A stretch of DNA of 64,000 nt from Bacteroidia bacterium. GTDB taxonomy: Bacteria; Bacteroidota; Bacteroidia; J057. The stretch lies in the NCBI GenBank assembly GCA_033391075.1, contig JAWPMV010000001.1:620001-684000 (forward strand). The letters run 5' to 3'. The notes beneath the pieces are model-generated. The model saw nothing but the letters and a program-made list of their open reading frames with translations, did no database searches and was not told where the DNA came from. The position numbers and the translations under genes are program-made. Shown here one piece after another: positions 55,233-62,954 of this stretch (its first letter is position 1; each line of letters opens with the position of its first letter).

Positions 55233-55922
55233 TATCGCCTGGGCCTTGGTCGCATTGCGCTCAGATACAATCTGGCCATCCAGTAAATTCACAATACGGC
55301 TGGAATAACTTGCATCATTGGCGGAGTGTGTAACCATGATGATGGTAGTTCCGGCTTCATTCAATTCGCAGAGGAGCTCCATGACTTCATTACCATTGGA
55401 ACTATCCAGATTTCCCGTAGGCTCATCCGCCAGGATAACTTCAGGATTGGTTACCAAAGCTCTGGCTACCGCTACTCTTTGTTGCTGACCTCCCGAAAGT
55501 TGCTGAGGAAAATGATTGGAACGATGAGCAATACCTATTCTTTCCAAAATCTCATTTACTTTTTCCTTTCTTTCCTTTGCAGAAATCTTGTTGTAAATGA
55601 GAGGAAGCTCGACATTTTCAAAAACTGTCAGTTCGTCAATGAGGTTGAAGTTCTGAAAGACAAATCCGAAATGTTTTTTACGGACTTTTGATCTTTCTCT
55701 TTCGCTAAGGTTGGCCATTTCTTCACCAAGGAACCCATAGGAGCCTTTTTCTGGCTTGTCCAAAAGTCCAAGGATGTTGAGCATAGTAGATTTTCCACAA
55801 CCCGAAGGTCCCATTACGGATACAAATTCGCCTTTTGAAATCTCGATACTGATCTCATTGAGGGCAGTAGTTTCGATTTCGTCGGTTCTGTAGATTTTGC
55901 TCAGGGCTTTTAAAGTAATCAT
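55230..55922 (-). CDS. ABC transporter ATPase, MacB/LolD type
   Basis: A 230-residue ATPase with Walker A GPSGCGKST, Q-loop FVFQNFNLI, signature LSGGQQQR, Walker B VILADEPTGNLDS and switch His VTHS. The GNLDS sequence and overall length are typical of the MacB/LolD/FtsE class that powers FtsX-type permeases by mechanotransmission. It is encoded 12 bp after the HlyD-type adaptor gene and before the two permeases, so it probably drives both. The catalytic Glu is present, so it should be active. Confidence 0.96.
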   Translation of the reverse strand: MITLKALSKIYRTDEIETTALNEISIEISKGEFVSVMGPSGCGKSTMLNILGLLDKPEKGSYGFLGEEMANLSERERSKVRKKHFGFVFQNFNLIDELTVFENVELPLIYNKISAKERKEKVNEILERIGIAHRSNHFPQQLSGGQQQRVAVARALVTNPEVILADEPTGNLDSSNGNEVMELLCELNEAGTTIIMVTHSANDASYSSRIVNLLDGQIVSERNATKAQAI

Positions 55923-55934
55923 ATCAATGTTGAA

Positions 55935-57191
55935 TTATTGGCTAAGGATGATCTTTTCATATTCTTTATAGGCTTCATAGGAGGAAGTGATTATTTCTTC
56001 ACCTTCCTCAAGTCCTTCAAGAACCTCATAGTAACTGGGGTTCATGCGTCCGATACGTATTGTTCTTTTATATGCTTCTTTCTTTTGGGGCCCGACGACA
56101 TATACAAACTGTCCTCCGGAACTATGGAAATAAGCCCCCCGAGGAATTTTGACGGCCATACTGGCTTCAGATAATTCAAGCCTGACCTGTACAGATAGGC
56201 CTGTCCGTATGGCTTCAGGTGCTTTTTCTACAAAAAGGAGGTCAATCTCAAAGTTGCCGGCTATCACCTCTGGGAGAACTTTTTTAACTTCTAATTCAAC
56301 CAGATTTCCATCAAAGGAAAATCGAGCCCTTTGTCCAGGCTTTACCTGACTCAGATAAAATTCATTTACCTGTCCTTTTACTTTATATCCTTTGAGGACA
56401 TCTATTTTAGCTATGGTTTGATTAGGGGAAAAAGATTCTCCTATGACTGGATCGAAGGAGGAAAGTCTACCACTAACAGGCGCTCTCACTTGCAGACGTT
56501 CCATATTTTCATGGATGACTTCCAGGTTTCTTTCCATGAGTACCAATGAACGATTGATTCGTCTGAGCTGCACTTCATTATTCTTACCGGTTACATTTAC
56601 ATTGTCCTGAAGGAAATCTTTTTTCTTCAGGCGGTATTCGTAATCCCCCTGGCTATCGAGAAAGTCATTCTCCGGAATGACGCCTCCCTCAAAAAGCTGA
56701 GTGTCTACCTGAAAGTCTCGCTCATCATTTTGGAGTTGATACTGGATATCGATCAGAGATTCCTGCAGGTTCCTCTGATCTTTATCCAAAGCCAGTTTCA
56801 GATTTTGGAGATTGTTCATCTGTTCTACAATAGCAGTCTCTTGGGTCATATATCCCAGCATCACAGAAGGATTGGCGAGTTTCAGAAGGGGAGTACCGGC
56901 CTTCACGACGACACCGTCCTCAATGAAGACCTTTTCAACGGTACCCCCTTCGGGTGTATTGACCAGGACGGAACTGATCGGTTCTAATGTTCCGTCAATT
57001 AATATGATATCTTGAAATTCTGCACGCTCGGCTGTGCGAATCGAGATGCCGGAGGAATCGAGATTTAGCTTATAAACCTTCTCACTCATGGCTGAGTATC
57101 CCCAGGCTGAAAGGGCCAGTACCATCAGGCCTCCCAGGAGATAGAAAGTCTTGCGCTGACTCCATTTTTTCTTTTCGATCTTTTTATCCAT
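55935..57191 (-). CDS. HlyD/RND-type periplasmic adaptor protein
   Basis: A 418-residue membrane-fusion protein. An N-terminal membrane anchor (~15-35) precedes a lipoyl half (GTLEPISSVLVNTPEGGTVEKVFIEDGVVVKAGTPLLKL). A long coiled-coil hairpin (~120-240, LKLALDKDQRNLQESLIDIQYQL) is followed by the second lipoyl half (LQVRAPVSGRLSSFDPVIGESFSPNQTIAKI), a beta-barrel and a membrane-proximal domain. It links the inner-membrane permease to an outer-membrane channel. No TolC-like gene is in the locus. As the first gene of the operon it follows the candidate sigma-54 promoter and enhancer at 57239-57358. Confidence 0.94.
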   Translation of the reverse strand: MDKKIEKKKWSQRKTFYLLGGLMVLALSAWGYSAMSEKVYKLNLDSSGISIRTAERAEFQDIILIDGTLEPISSVLVNTPEGGTVEKVFIEDGVVVKAGTPLLKLANPSVMLGYMTQETAIVEQMNNLQNLKLALDKDQRNLQESLIDIQYQLQNDERDFQVDTQLFEGGVIPENDFLDSQGDYEYRLKKKDFLQDNVNVTGKNNEVQLRRINRSLVLMERNLEVIHENMERLQVRAPVSGRLSSFDPVIGESFSPNQTIAKIDVLKGYKVKGQVNEFYLSQVKPGQRARFSFDGNLVELEVKKVLPEVIAGNFEIDLLFVEKAPEAIRTGLSVQVRLELSEASMAVKIPRGAYFHSSGGQFVYVVGPQKKEAYKRTIRIGRMNPSYYEVLEGLEEGEEIITSSYEAYKEYEKIILSQ

Positions 57192-57238
57192 GTATCAGGT
57201 TTGTTTGTCTACTGGCTTGTGCCAATGACAATTAGAAG

Positions 57239-57254
57239 TACCAAGGACATACCA
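57239..57254 (-). promoter_or_regulatory. Candidate sigma-54 promoter of the exporter operon
   Basis: On the minus strand TGGTATGTCCTTGGTA matches the -24/-12 consensus TGGCAC-N5-TTGCA at the GG and several other positions, though the -12 GC reads GT. It ends about 48 bp before the adaptor ATG. An NtrC-family activator gene is the divergent neighbour, which makes this reading attractive. Confidence 0.4.
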
Positions 57255-57325
57255 AAAGATTTTTTTTCGCTAAATGATTGAAATGCAACCATCTGAGGTT
57301 TGTATCGTCTTTCCTTTGTGTTCGC

Positions 57326-57358
57326 TATCGGACAATCGGGTGACCGATACCGGACAAT
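57326..57358. promoter_or_regulatory. Candidate enhancer (UAS) for the NtrC-family regulator
   Basis: Two direct repeats TA(T/C)CGGACAAT start exactly 22 bp apart (57326 and 57348), about two helix turns. Between them lies a perfect inverted repeat ATCGG-GTGA-CCGAT. The site is ~75-100 bp upstream of the candidate sigma-54 promoter, a normal enhancer distance, and ~36 bp before the regulator gene. Confidence 0.55.
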
Positions 57359-57393
57359 TTGCAGTTTTTTAAGTGCGCTTTTAGATACGTCAA

Positions 57394-58764
57394 ATGAAGA
57401 AAACTACTGCCACCATTTTGGTCATCGATGATGATGACGATGTTTTGTTGTCAGCCGAATTATTGCTGAAGCGAAACTACACCCGTATTCTCACGGACTC
57501 GCATCCGCGTGACCTTAACCGACTGATTTCCACCGAGAAACCGGATTTGATATTGCTCGATATGAACTATCGTGTCGGCTTTAATGATGGGGAAGAAGGC
57601 CTCTATTGGTTGAGCCATATTCATGATATAAATCCTGAAATTCCGGTGATCCTAATGACCGCTTATGGGGAGGTTGAACTGGCTGTTCAGGCTTTGAAAA
57701 TGGGAGCCAATGATTTCATTTTAAAGCCCTGGAAAAACGAGCAGCTTCTGGAGAAAATTGAGAAAGCTTTGGAACAATCAGCTTCAAATAGTTCTCGATT
57801 GAAGAAAAAAAATAAAAATTTTCAGGAGCAAAGCCAGGAAGAATTTCGCTTTGTGATTGGGGAGTCTGATGCTATGAAAGAAGTCATGCAGGTAGTCGGA
57901 AAAGTGAGTGCAACTACTGCCAATGTACTGCTTCTCGGAGAGAGCGGAACGGGCAAGCAACACATTGCCCGGAAGATTCATGCGATGTCAGAACGAAAGG
58001 ATAAAGCCTTTGTCCATGTGGATCTGGGTTCTCTTTCTGAAACCCTCTTTGAAAGCGAATTATTTGGTCATCGAAGAGGAGCTTTCACAGATGCAAAAGA
58101 AGATAAAAAAGGCCGCTTTGAAATGGCAGCCGGGGGCACCATATTCCTGGATGAAATTGGGAATTTACCCCTTAACCTCCAGGCAAAATTATTAGGTGTA
58201 TTGCAGGATCGGAAAGTAAGCAGGATCGGGGAAGGGGAGGAAAGAAAGGTCGATGCGCGATTCATTTTTGCAACCAATGCACCCCTTGCTCAATGGGTCG
58301 ATGAAGGTAAATTTCGCGAAGACTTGATGTATCGCATCAATACCATAGAAGTATCCCTGCCACCTTTGCGAGAGCGAAAGGATGATATTCGAGAATTCAT
58401 CAAATACTACGTAAGATTTTATGCTGCCAAATATGATAAAGTAGGCTTGAAAGTAGAGAAAGGCGCTTGTCAATTGCTGAAAACCCATAATTGGCCTGGC
58501 AATATCCGTGAGCTGCAACATGCCATCGAAAGAGCAGTAATTATGTCTGAAGGGGATGAGATAAAGGTCAAGGATTTTAAACTGAAAAAAACAGCCTCGG
58601 GAAATGGAAGTATGGACTTGGAAAACTTAAACATTCAGGACATTGAAAAACTCCTGATTGATAAAGCCCTTTCCAAACATAGGGGGAATATCAGTAAGGC
58701 AGCCAAAGACCTGGGGCTGACACGCGCAGCACTCTACAGGCGCATGGAAAAATACAATCTCTAA
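57394..58764 (+). CDS. NtrC-family sigma-54 response regulator
   Basis: A 456-residue regulator with three domains. The receiver has an acidic pocket VIDDDDDVL and the phospho-acceptor Asp56 in ILLDMNY. The AAA+ domain has Walker A GESGTGKQ, the sigma-54-contacting loop GAFTDA, Walker B GGTIFLDEIGNLP and the R-finger region FREDLMYRIN. The Fis-type HTH is at the end (NISKAAKDLGLTRAALYRRMEKYNL). It activates sigma-54 promoters after phosphorylation by its partner kinase, encoded 10 bp downstream. The divergent exporter operon and the enhancer-like repeats between them are the likely target. Confidence 0.96.
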   Translation: MKKTTATILVIDDDDDVLLSAELLLKRNYTRILTDSHPRDLNRLISTEKPDLILLDMNYRVGFNDGEEGLYWLSHIHDINPEIPVILMTAYGEVELAVQALKMGANDFILKPWKNEQLLEKIEKALEQSASNSSRLKKKNKNFQEQSQEEFRFVIGESDAMKEVMQVVGKVSATTANVLLLGESGTGKQHIARKIHAMSERKDKAFVHVDLGSLSETLFESELFGHRRGAFTDAKEDKKGRFEMAAGGTIFLDEIGNLPLNLQAKLLGVLQDRKVSRIGEGEERKVDARFIFATNAPLAQWVDEGKFREDLMYRINTIEVSLPPLRERKDDIREFIKYYVRFYAAKYDKVGLKVEKGACQLLKTHNWPGNIRELQHAIERAVIMSEGDEIKVKDFKLKKTASGNGSMDLENLNIQDIEKLLIDKALSKHRGNISKAAKDLGLTRAALYRRMEKYNL

Positions 58765-58774
58765 TTCGCTTTTT

Positions 58775-60163
58775 GTGATAAAACGATTCTCCATTCAGAT
58801 CATCATACGGGTCATCATGCTCTTGGCAAGTTGTCTGGTACTGGCCTATTTTTATTCGAGTGGCTATTGGTTTAGCCTGGCAGGTTTGATGATCCTGATC
58901 GCTATACAGGTTTACACCCTCAATGATTATGTCAATGATACCAATCATTCCCTTTCCAAATTTCTGGATGCCCTGAAAAGTGAGGATTATTCTGTCTACT
59001 TTTCTCCATCTTCCAAAGGGAGTTCTTTCACCGAACTATATCGTGACTTTAACACCATCATTTCCATTTATAAAAAGAATAAAGTAGAGAAGGACGCCCA
59101 GCACAAGCATTTCCAGCAAATCCTGGAATACATACGACTCGGAGTGATTTCGATCAATCAGGAAGATCTGGAGGAAGAGCAGAGCATTCATGAGATCCTC
59201 TTTTTCAATACAGCTGCGGGCGAAATTTTGGGACAACCCAAGCATAAATACTGGCACAGACTGGAGAGACAAGTACCCTGGTTTGGCAAAGAAATCAGGC
59301 AATTGAAGGATGGTGGCAAGAAATTGCTGGACTTGGAAATGGGAGGGGAAAGGAAACAACTTTCCCTCAATGTGATCAAGGTCCGATTTATGGAGAAAGC
59401 CAATTTGATTATCAGTTTTCAAGACATCAATTCGGAAATTGAGCAAAAGGAAATAGAAGCCTGGCACAATGTGATCCGGGTATTGGCGCATGAAATGATG
59501 AATTCTTTTACTCCCGTAAGCTCTCTGGCCTCTACCATCAAATCCATGACGGAAAATGGCAATGGAAGGCTCATCGAGATGGATCATATCAATGAGGAAG
59601 CTATTCGGGATATCAATCTGGCTGCCAGCACAATCAATAAACGCTCAGAAGGCCTGATGGAATTTGTCAATGACTATCGAACCATTTCTCAGGTTCCGGT
59701 TCCGCGGATTGAGCCGGTCAATGTAAAAGAATTTCTGAAGGGCATTTATTTCCTGATGAAACCGAGCCTGAAGGAAAAATCCATCACCCTCATTCCTGCC
59801 AAAGTGCCCCCCAAAGCAACTTTGTACATAGATGAAAAAATGATCGAGCAGGTTCTGATCAACCTTATCGGGAATAGTATTCATGCCCTTTCCCATAAAG
59901 CCGATCGCTGTATCAAATTTAGTTATGAATTGAAACCGGGGCAGAGCATATTGAGCATAGAAGACAATGGGAAAGGAATTCCGGATGAGATCCTCAAGCA
60001 GGTATTTATCCCATTTTTTACTACCCGTAAAGATGGATCCGGTATCGGTCTGAGTTTATCCAAGACCATCATGCGCCAACACAAAGGACATTTGTTGATC
60101 AATTCTCAGGAAGGCCAGTTTACCCAGATTTCCCTGGTGTTTAATAATCCGGATTTTAGCTAA
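58775..60163 (+). CDS. Membrane sensor histidine kinase
   Basis: A 462-residue kinase starting with GTG (58775). Two closely spaced helices (~9-50) with almost no periplasmic loop suggest sensing within the membrane or the cytoplasm. A PAS-like segment (~110-215) precedes the H-box VLAHEMMNSFTPVSSL. The ATPase domain has N-box NLIGNSIHAL, G1 DNGKGIPDE, F-box FFTTR and G2 GSGIGLSLSK. The LAHEMMNSFTP form is typical of Bacteroidota kinases paired with NtrC regulators that control efflux. It follows its response regulator by 10 bp. Stimulus unknown, possibly envelope stress or a membrane-active compound. Confidence 0.95.
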   Translation: MIKRFSIQIIIRVIMLLASCLVLAYFYSSGYWFSLAGLMILIAIQVYTLNDYVNDTNHSLSKFLDALKSEDYSVYFSPSSKGSSFTELYRDFNTIISIYKKNKVEKDAQHKHFQQILEYIRLGVISINQEDLEEEQSIHEILFFNTAAGEILGQPKHKYWHRLERQVPWFGKEIRQLKDGGKKLLDLEMGGERKQLSLNVIKVRFMEKANLIISFQDINSEIEQKEIEAWHNVIRVLAHEMMNSFTPVSSLASTIKSMTENGNGRLIEMDHINEEAIRDINLAASTINKRSEGLMEFVNDYRTISQVPVPRIEPVNVKEFLKGIYFLMKPSLKEKSITLIPAKVPPKATLYIDEKMIEQVLINLIGNSIHALSHKADRCIKFSYELKPGQSILSIEDNGKGIPDEILKQVFIPFFTTRKDGSGIGLSLSKTIMRQHKGHLLINSQEGQFTQISLVFNNPDFS

Positions 60164-60245
60164 GCTTTCTCGCCATCATAAAAAAACTGCCATCCCAGCC
60201 TTAAACTAAGAGCCAGGATGAAATTTTTAACATAGAGACCAGGAT

Positions 60246-61937
60246 TTATCTAATCCGATACTCAATCAAGCCCTCCAGGACATAGCGTTTTACTCCATCT
60301 GAATGGATGAGCACCTTGCCTTTAGCGGTAGTTCCCCACTTTAGTTTCCCATTCTTTTTGAAGTTTTTGAGTTTGGTTTTTTCTTTGATGTCAGGGGTAT
60401 GGCCAACGAAAGGTCTGACCCAGAGCACCCTTTGTTTGTCTTCAGTAGGTTTGGTGGAAGGGTCATGGACAGAAAGTAAAGTGGCATCCGAATTCTTTAG
60501 ATCTCCCTTGGTATTCAGGCCATAACCGACCACGGTAACATAGTGTCCGCCCGTTCTGTGGAATTCCTTTTTCTCTGCTTCATATCGTCCCCAAAGAAGA
60601 ATGCAGATAGATTTAGGGTTGATGACTCGTTTTTTAAAAGCTTCAACATCCAGGGATTCCTGATTTGGCTTATAGGTCAGATAATCCAGATTTTTAAGGG
60701 AATTATGATCCGATGTCGCACTTATATGCTCAATGTATGCACCCTCCAATTTATAGCCTTTTTCTTCGATATAGCGCTTCACGGATCTGGTCATATCAAG
60801 CATGCTTGTTCCTCCTCCGAAAGCATCCATATAATCCTCACTTCCCAAAAGCTTAACCATCTCAATCTGTGAGTTTTTGTGCGCCAGTTTCGGATAGCCA
60901 TTTTTGATCAAATACATCATACTATTGGAAACGGCGGTCGGCCCACAAAAGGAATTACTGGCAAACTCCAATTCCTTTTTCTGCTTCTTGGTGAATTTTC
61001 GTGAGTTTTTGTATTCCTCGATCTTGGGCATGTGCTGCCATATGTCTTCGGTTTCCTCAAACTTCCCGCTATAAAAATCGGGGGCATGAATGACTCCTTT
61101 TTCTGCAGAAATTTCTATATCTACCAATCTAACACCTTCTGTTTTTTTGAGGGCATCTCTTTGGGCCTTGAAACTATACCATACGAGATTACTCCAGAAA
61201 GACTCTTTGGGTGATTTACCTCCATTTTTATAGCTTCGGTAAATGGCCATGAAGTACTTTTTCCCTTTGTAGCTATATTTTTCATAGTCCATCATCCGTA
61301 GCCCACTTTTCCGCTTTTTTCTCCTATCACTATTGAAACTTTCCCATTTATCATAAGAAACCAATTGGGTAGATTTATCAGCTCCTTTGCTATAAATTGC
61401 CAGAAACTGAAACTTCGCATCCCTGGTTTTGAAGGGATCCATATCTGTGAGAAAGGCCTTCTTGTTTTTATATTTTTTTGCCTGACTAAATAAATCTGAG
61501 CGATTTTTGAATTTGTGGATGTACTGCTCTCGTTTCCCTTTGGCAAAAAGACCGATGTAGATTCGTTTACCATTTCGGTTGAGCATAGATTCAATATCAT
61601 CCAGATAGTAGCCTTTCTTTGCTTCTTCTTCGAAGAGCTTGACAAATTCATTCCATCCTGATCTGCTTATGATTTTACTATGGACTTTGGTTTTCATCCA
61701 AATGCCCCAAAAGCGACCAGATTTGCCTTTTTTGACATGCTTGCCTTCAAAATCAGTCAATTGATAGCCTTTGGATCGTAGTTCTTTGTGCTTGGCGATA
61801 AAACTATCCCAACTGGCATTGTTCCAGTAAGTAACGGGAACGCTTACTTCCCGAAAGACGCCGGAAAAAGAAACTTGTGAAAAGCTGAGGGAAGAGCAAA
61901 GGAGGATAAAGAATAAAGAGAGTAAGCTGCGTTTCAT
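60246..61937 (-). CDS. Secreted C39-like cysteine peptidase with five BTRD-like repeats
   Basis: A 563-residue protein with a signal peptide (KRSLLSLFFILLCSSLSFSQ). Residues ~42-280 contain five degenerate ~40-50-residue repeats of the type W..F...(K/E)..A.KGY.L.D(F/I)E......(G)(R/K)....G(I/L)(W/F)...., resembling bacterial tandem repeat domain 1. The C-terminal domain (~325-510) fits the peptidase C39-like papain fold: Cys331 in SFCGPTAVSNSM, His465 in GGHYVTVVGYG and Asp492 in SVHDPST. The C-terminus ends in a basic tail region with no T9SS sorting sequence. It may be a secreted or periplasmic protease or bacteriocin-type peptidase. The substrate is unknown. Confidence 0.78.
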   Translation of the reverse strand: MKRSLLSLFFILLCSSLSFSQVSFSGVFREVSVPVTYWNNASWDSFIAKHKELRSKGYQLTDFEGKHVKKGKSGRFWGIWMKTKVHSKIISRSGWNEFVKLFEEEAKKGYYLDDIESMLNRNGKRIYIGLFAKGKREQYIHKFKNRSDLFSQAKKYKNKKAFLTDMDPFKTRDAKFQFLAIYSKGADKSTQLVSYDKWESFNSDRRKKRKSGLRMMDYEKYSYKGKKYFMAIYRSYKNGGKSPKESFWSNLVWYSFKAQRDALKKTEGVRLVDIEISAEKGVIHAPDFYSGKFEETEDIWQHMPKIEEYKNSRKFTKKQKKELEFASNSFCGPTAVSNSMMYLIKNGYPKLAHKNSQIEMVKLLGSEDYMDAFGGGTSMLDMTRSVKRYIEEKGYKLEGAYIEHISATSDHNSLKNLDYLTYKPNQESLDVEAFKKRVINPKSICILLWGRYEAEKKEFHRTGGHYVTVVGYGLNTKGDLKNSDATLLSVHDPSTKPTEDKQRVLWVRPFVGHTPDIKEKTKLKNFKKNGKLKWGTTAKGKVLIHSDGVKRYVLEGLIEYRIR

Positions 61938-62123
61938 GTAAATATTTATCTATTTAAAACTTAGTAAAATTTTTCGTTTGATGTAGATGGACAATTTTGA
62001 ACCGTCAAAAAAATCACTTGAATTTCCTCTAGGGAAGCAGAAGGCCGTATTTATGCTCAATTCATGGCTTTCAGCTTTGAGCAATTCCCTGTAACTTATC
62101 CGGATGTTTAAAGATTTCTTTGC

Positions 62124-62954
62124 ATGGGAAAGATTCTAAAAGAACCACTACTACACTTCCTGATTGTAGGTGCCTGCCTCTTTTTACTATACGAATGCAG
62201 CAATAAAAATACATCGGCTAATCGAGCTCAGATTATTCTTACGAATGCTGATCTGGAGCAGATGATTACAGCCTATGAAAATAATTGGAGCCAGGTCCCG
62301 GATACTCAGACTCTGAGAGGGCTGGTGGATGAGCATGTGCGGGGGGAAATCATGTATCAGGAAGCCTTACATCTTGGTCTTGAACACAATGATGAGATCA
62401 TCAAAAGACGACTTCGTCAGAAGTATGAGTTTTTAGTAAAAGACCTGTCCAGTATTCAACAGCCTGAAACAGAAGAACTGGAACGATTTTATGAGGAGCA
62501 TGCAGAATCCTATCAGTCTGCTCGAAAGATGAGTTTTTCCCACATCTACTTTAGCCCGGACAAAAGAAAAGAACCTCTGCTAGATGCACAGAAGCTATTG
62601 AAAGAGGTATCGAATAAAGACGTGAAGCCTGAAGCTTATGGAGATGATTTTCATTTGCAGCAGTTTTATGCTTCTCGCGACTATCGGGAGATTGTTCAGA
62701 ATTATGGCAAGCAGTTTAGCGATACCCTTTTTAGCCAATCATCCACAGGTTGGCAAAAGCCTATCCTTTCTGGATATGGGGTACATCTTGTACATATTTC
62801 TTCCATAGAAGAACCCGAATCTATTCCTTTTCCTGAGGTCAAGAATCTGGTCTTACAGGATTGGAAAGCAGAGCAACTCAAGCGCTTCAATGATGAGCTT
62901 TACGAAAGCTTATTAGGCAATTATGAAGTGATTCATCAGCATGATTTCTTTTAA
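62124..62954 (+). CDS. Membrane-anchored parvulin-type peptidyl-prolyl isomerase
   Basis: A 276-residue protein. An N-terminal membrane anchor (KEPLLHFLIVGACLFLLYECS) is followed by a helical chaperone-like region (LRGLVDEHVRGEIMYQEALHLGLEHNDEIIKRRLRQKYEFL) typical of PpiC/SurA-like proteins. A parvulin-like domain follows (ARKMSFSHIYFSP, GWQKPILSGYGVHLVHISSI). It would help fold exported proteins. Its stop overlaps the start of the HupE/UreJ-family gene by one base (TAATG). I recall such isomerase-HupE pairs as conserved neighbours in other bacteria. It may assist that membrane protein. Confidence 0.85.
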   Translation: MGKILKEPLLHFLIVGACLFLLYECSNKNTSANRAQIILTNADLEQMITAYENNWSQVPDTQTLRGLVDEHVRGEIMYQEALHLGLEHNDEIIKRRLRQKYEFLVKDLSSIQQPETEELERFYEEHAESYQSARKMSFSHIYFSPDKRKEPLLDAQKLLKEVSNKDVKPEAYGDDFHLQQFYASRDYREIVQNYGKQFSDTLFSQSSTGWQKPILSGYGVHLVHISSIEEPESIPFPEVKNLVLQDWKAEQLKRFNDELYESLLGNYEVIHQHDFF

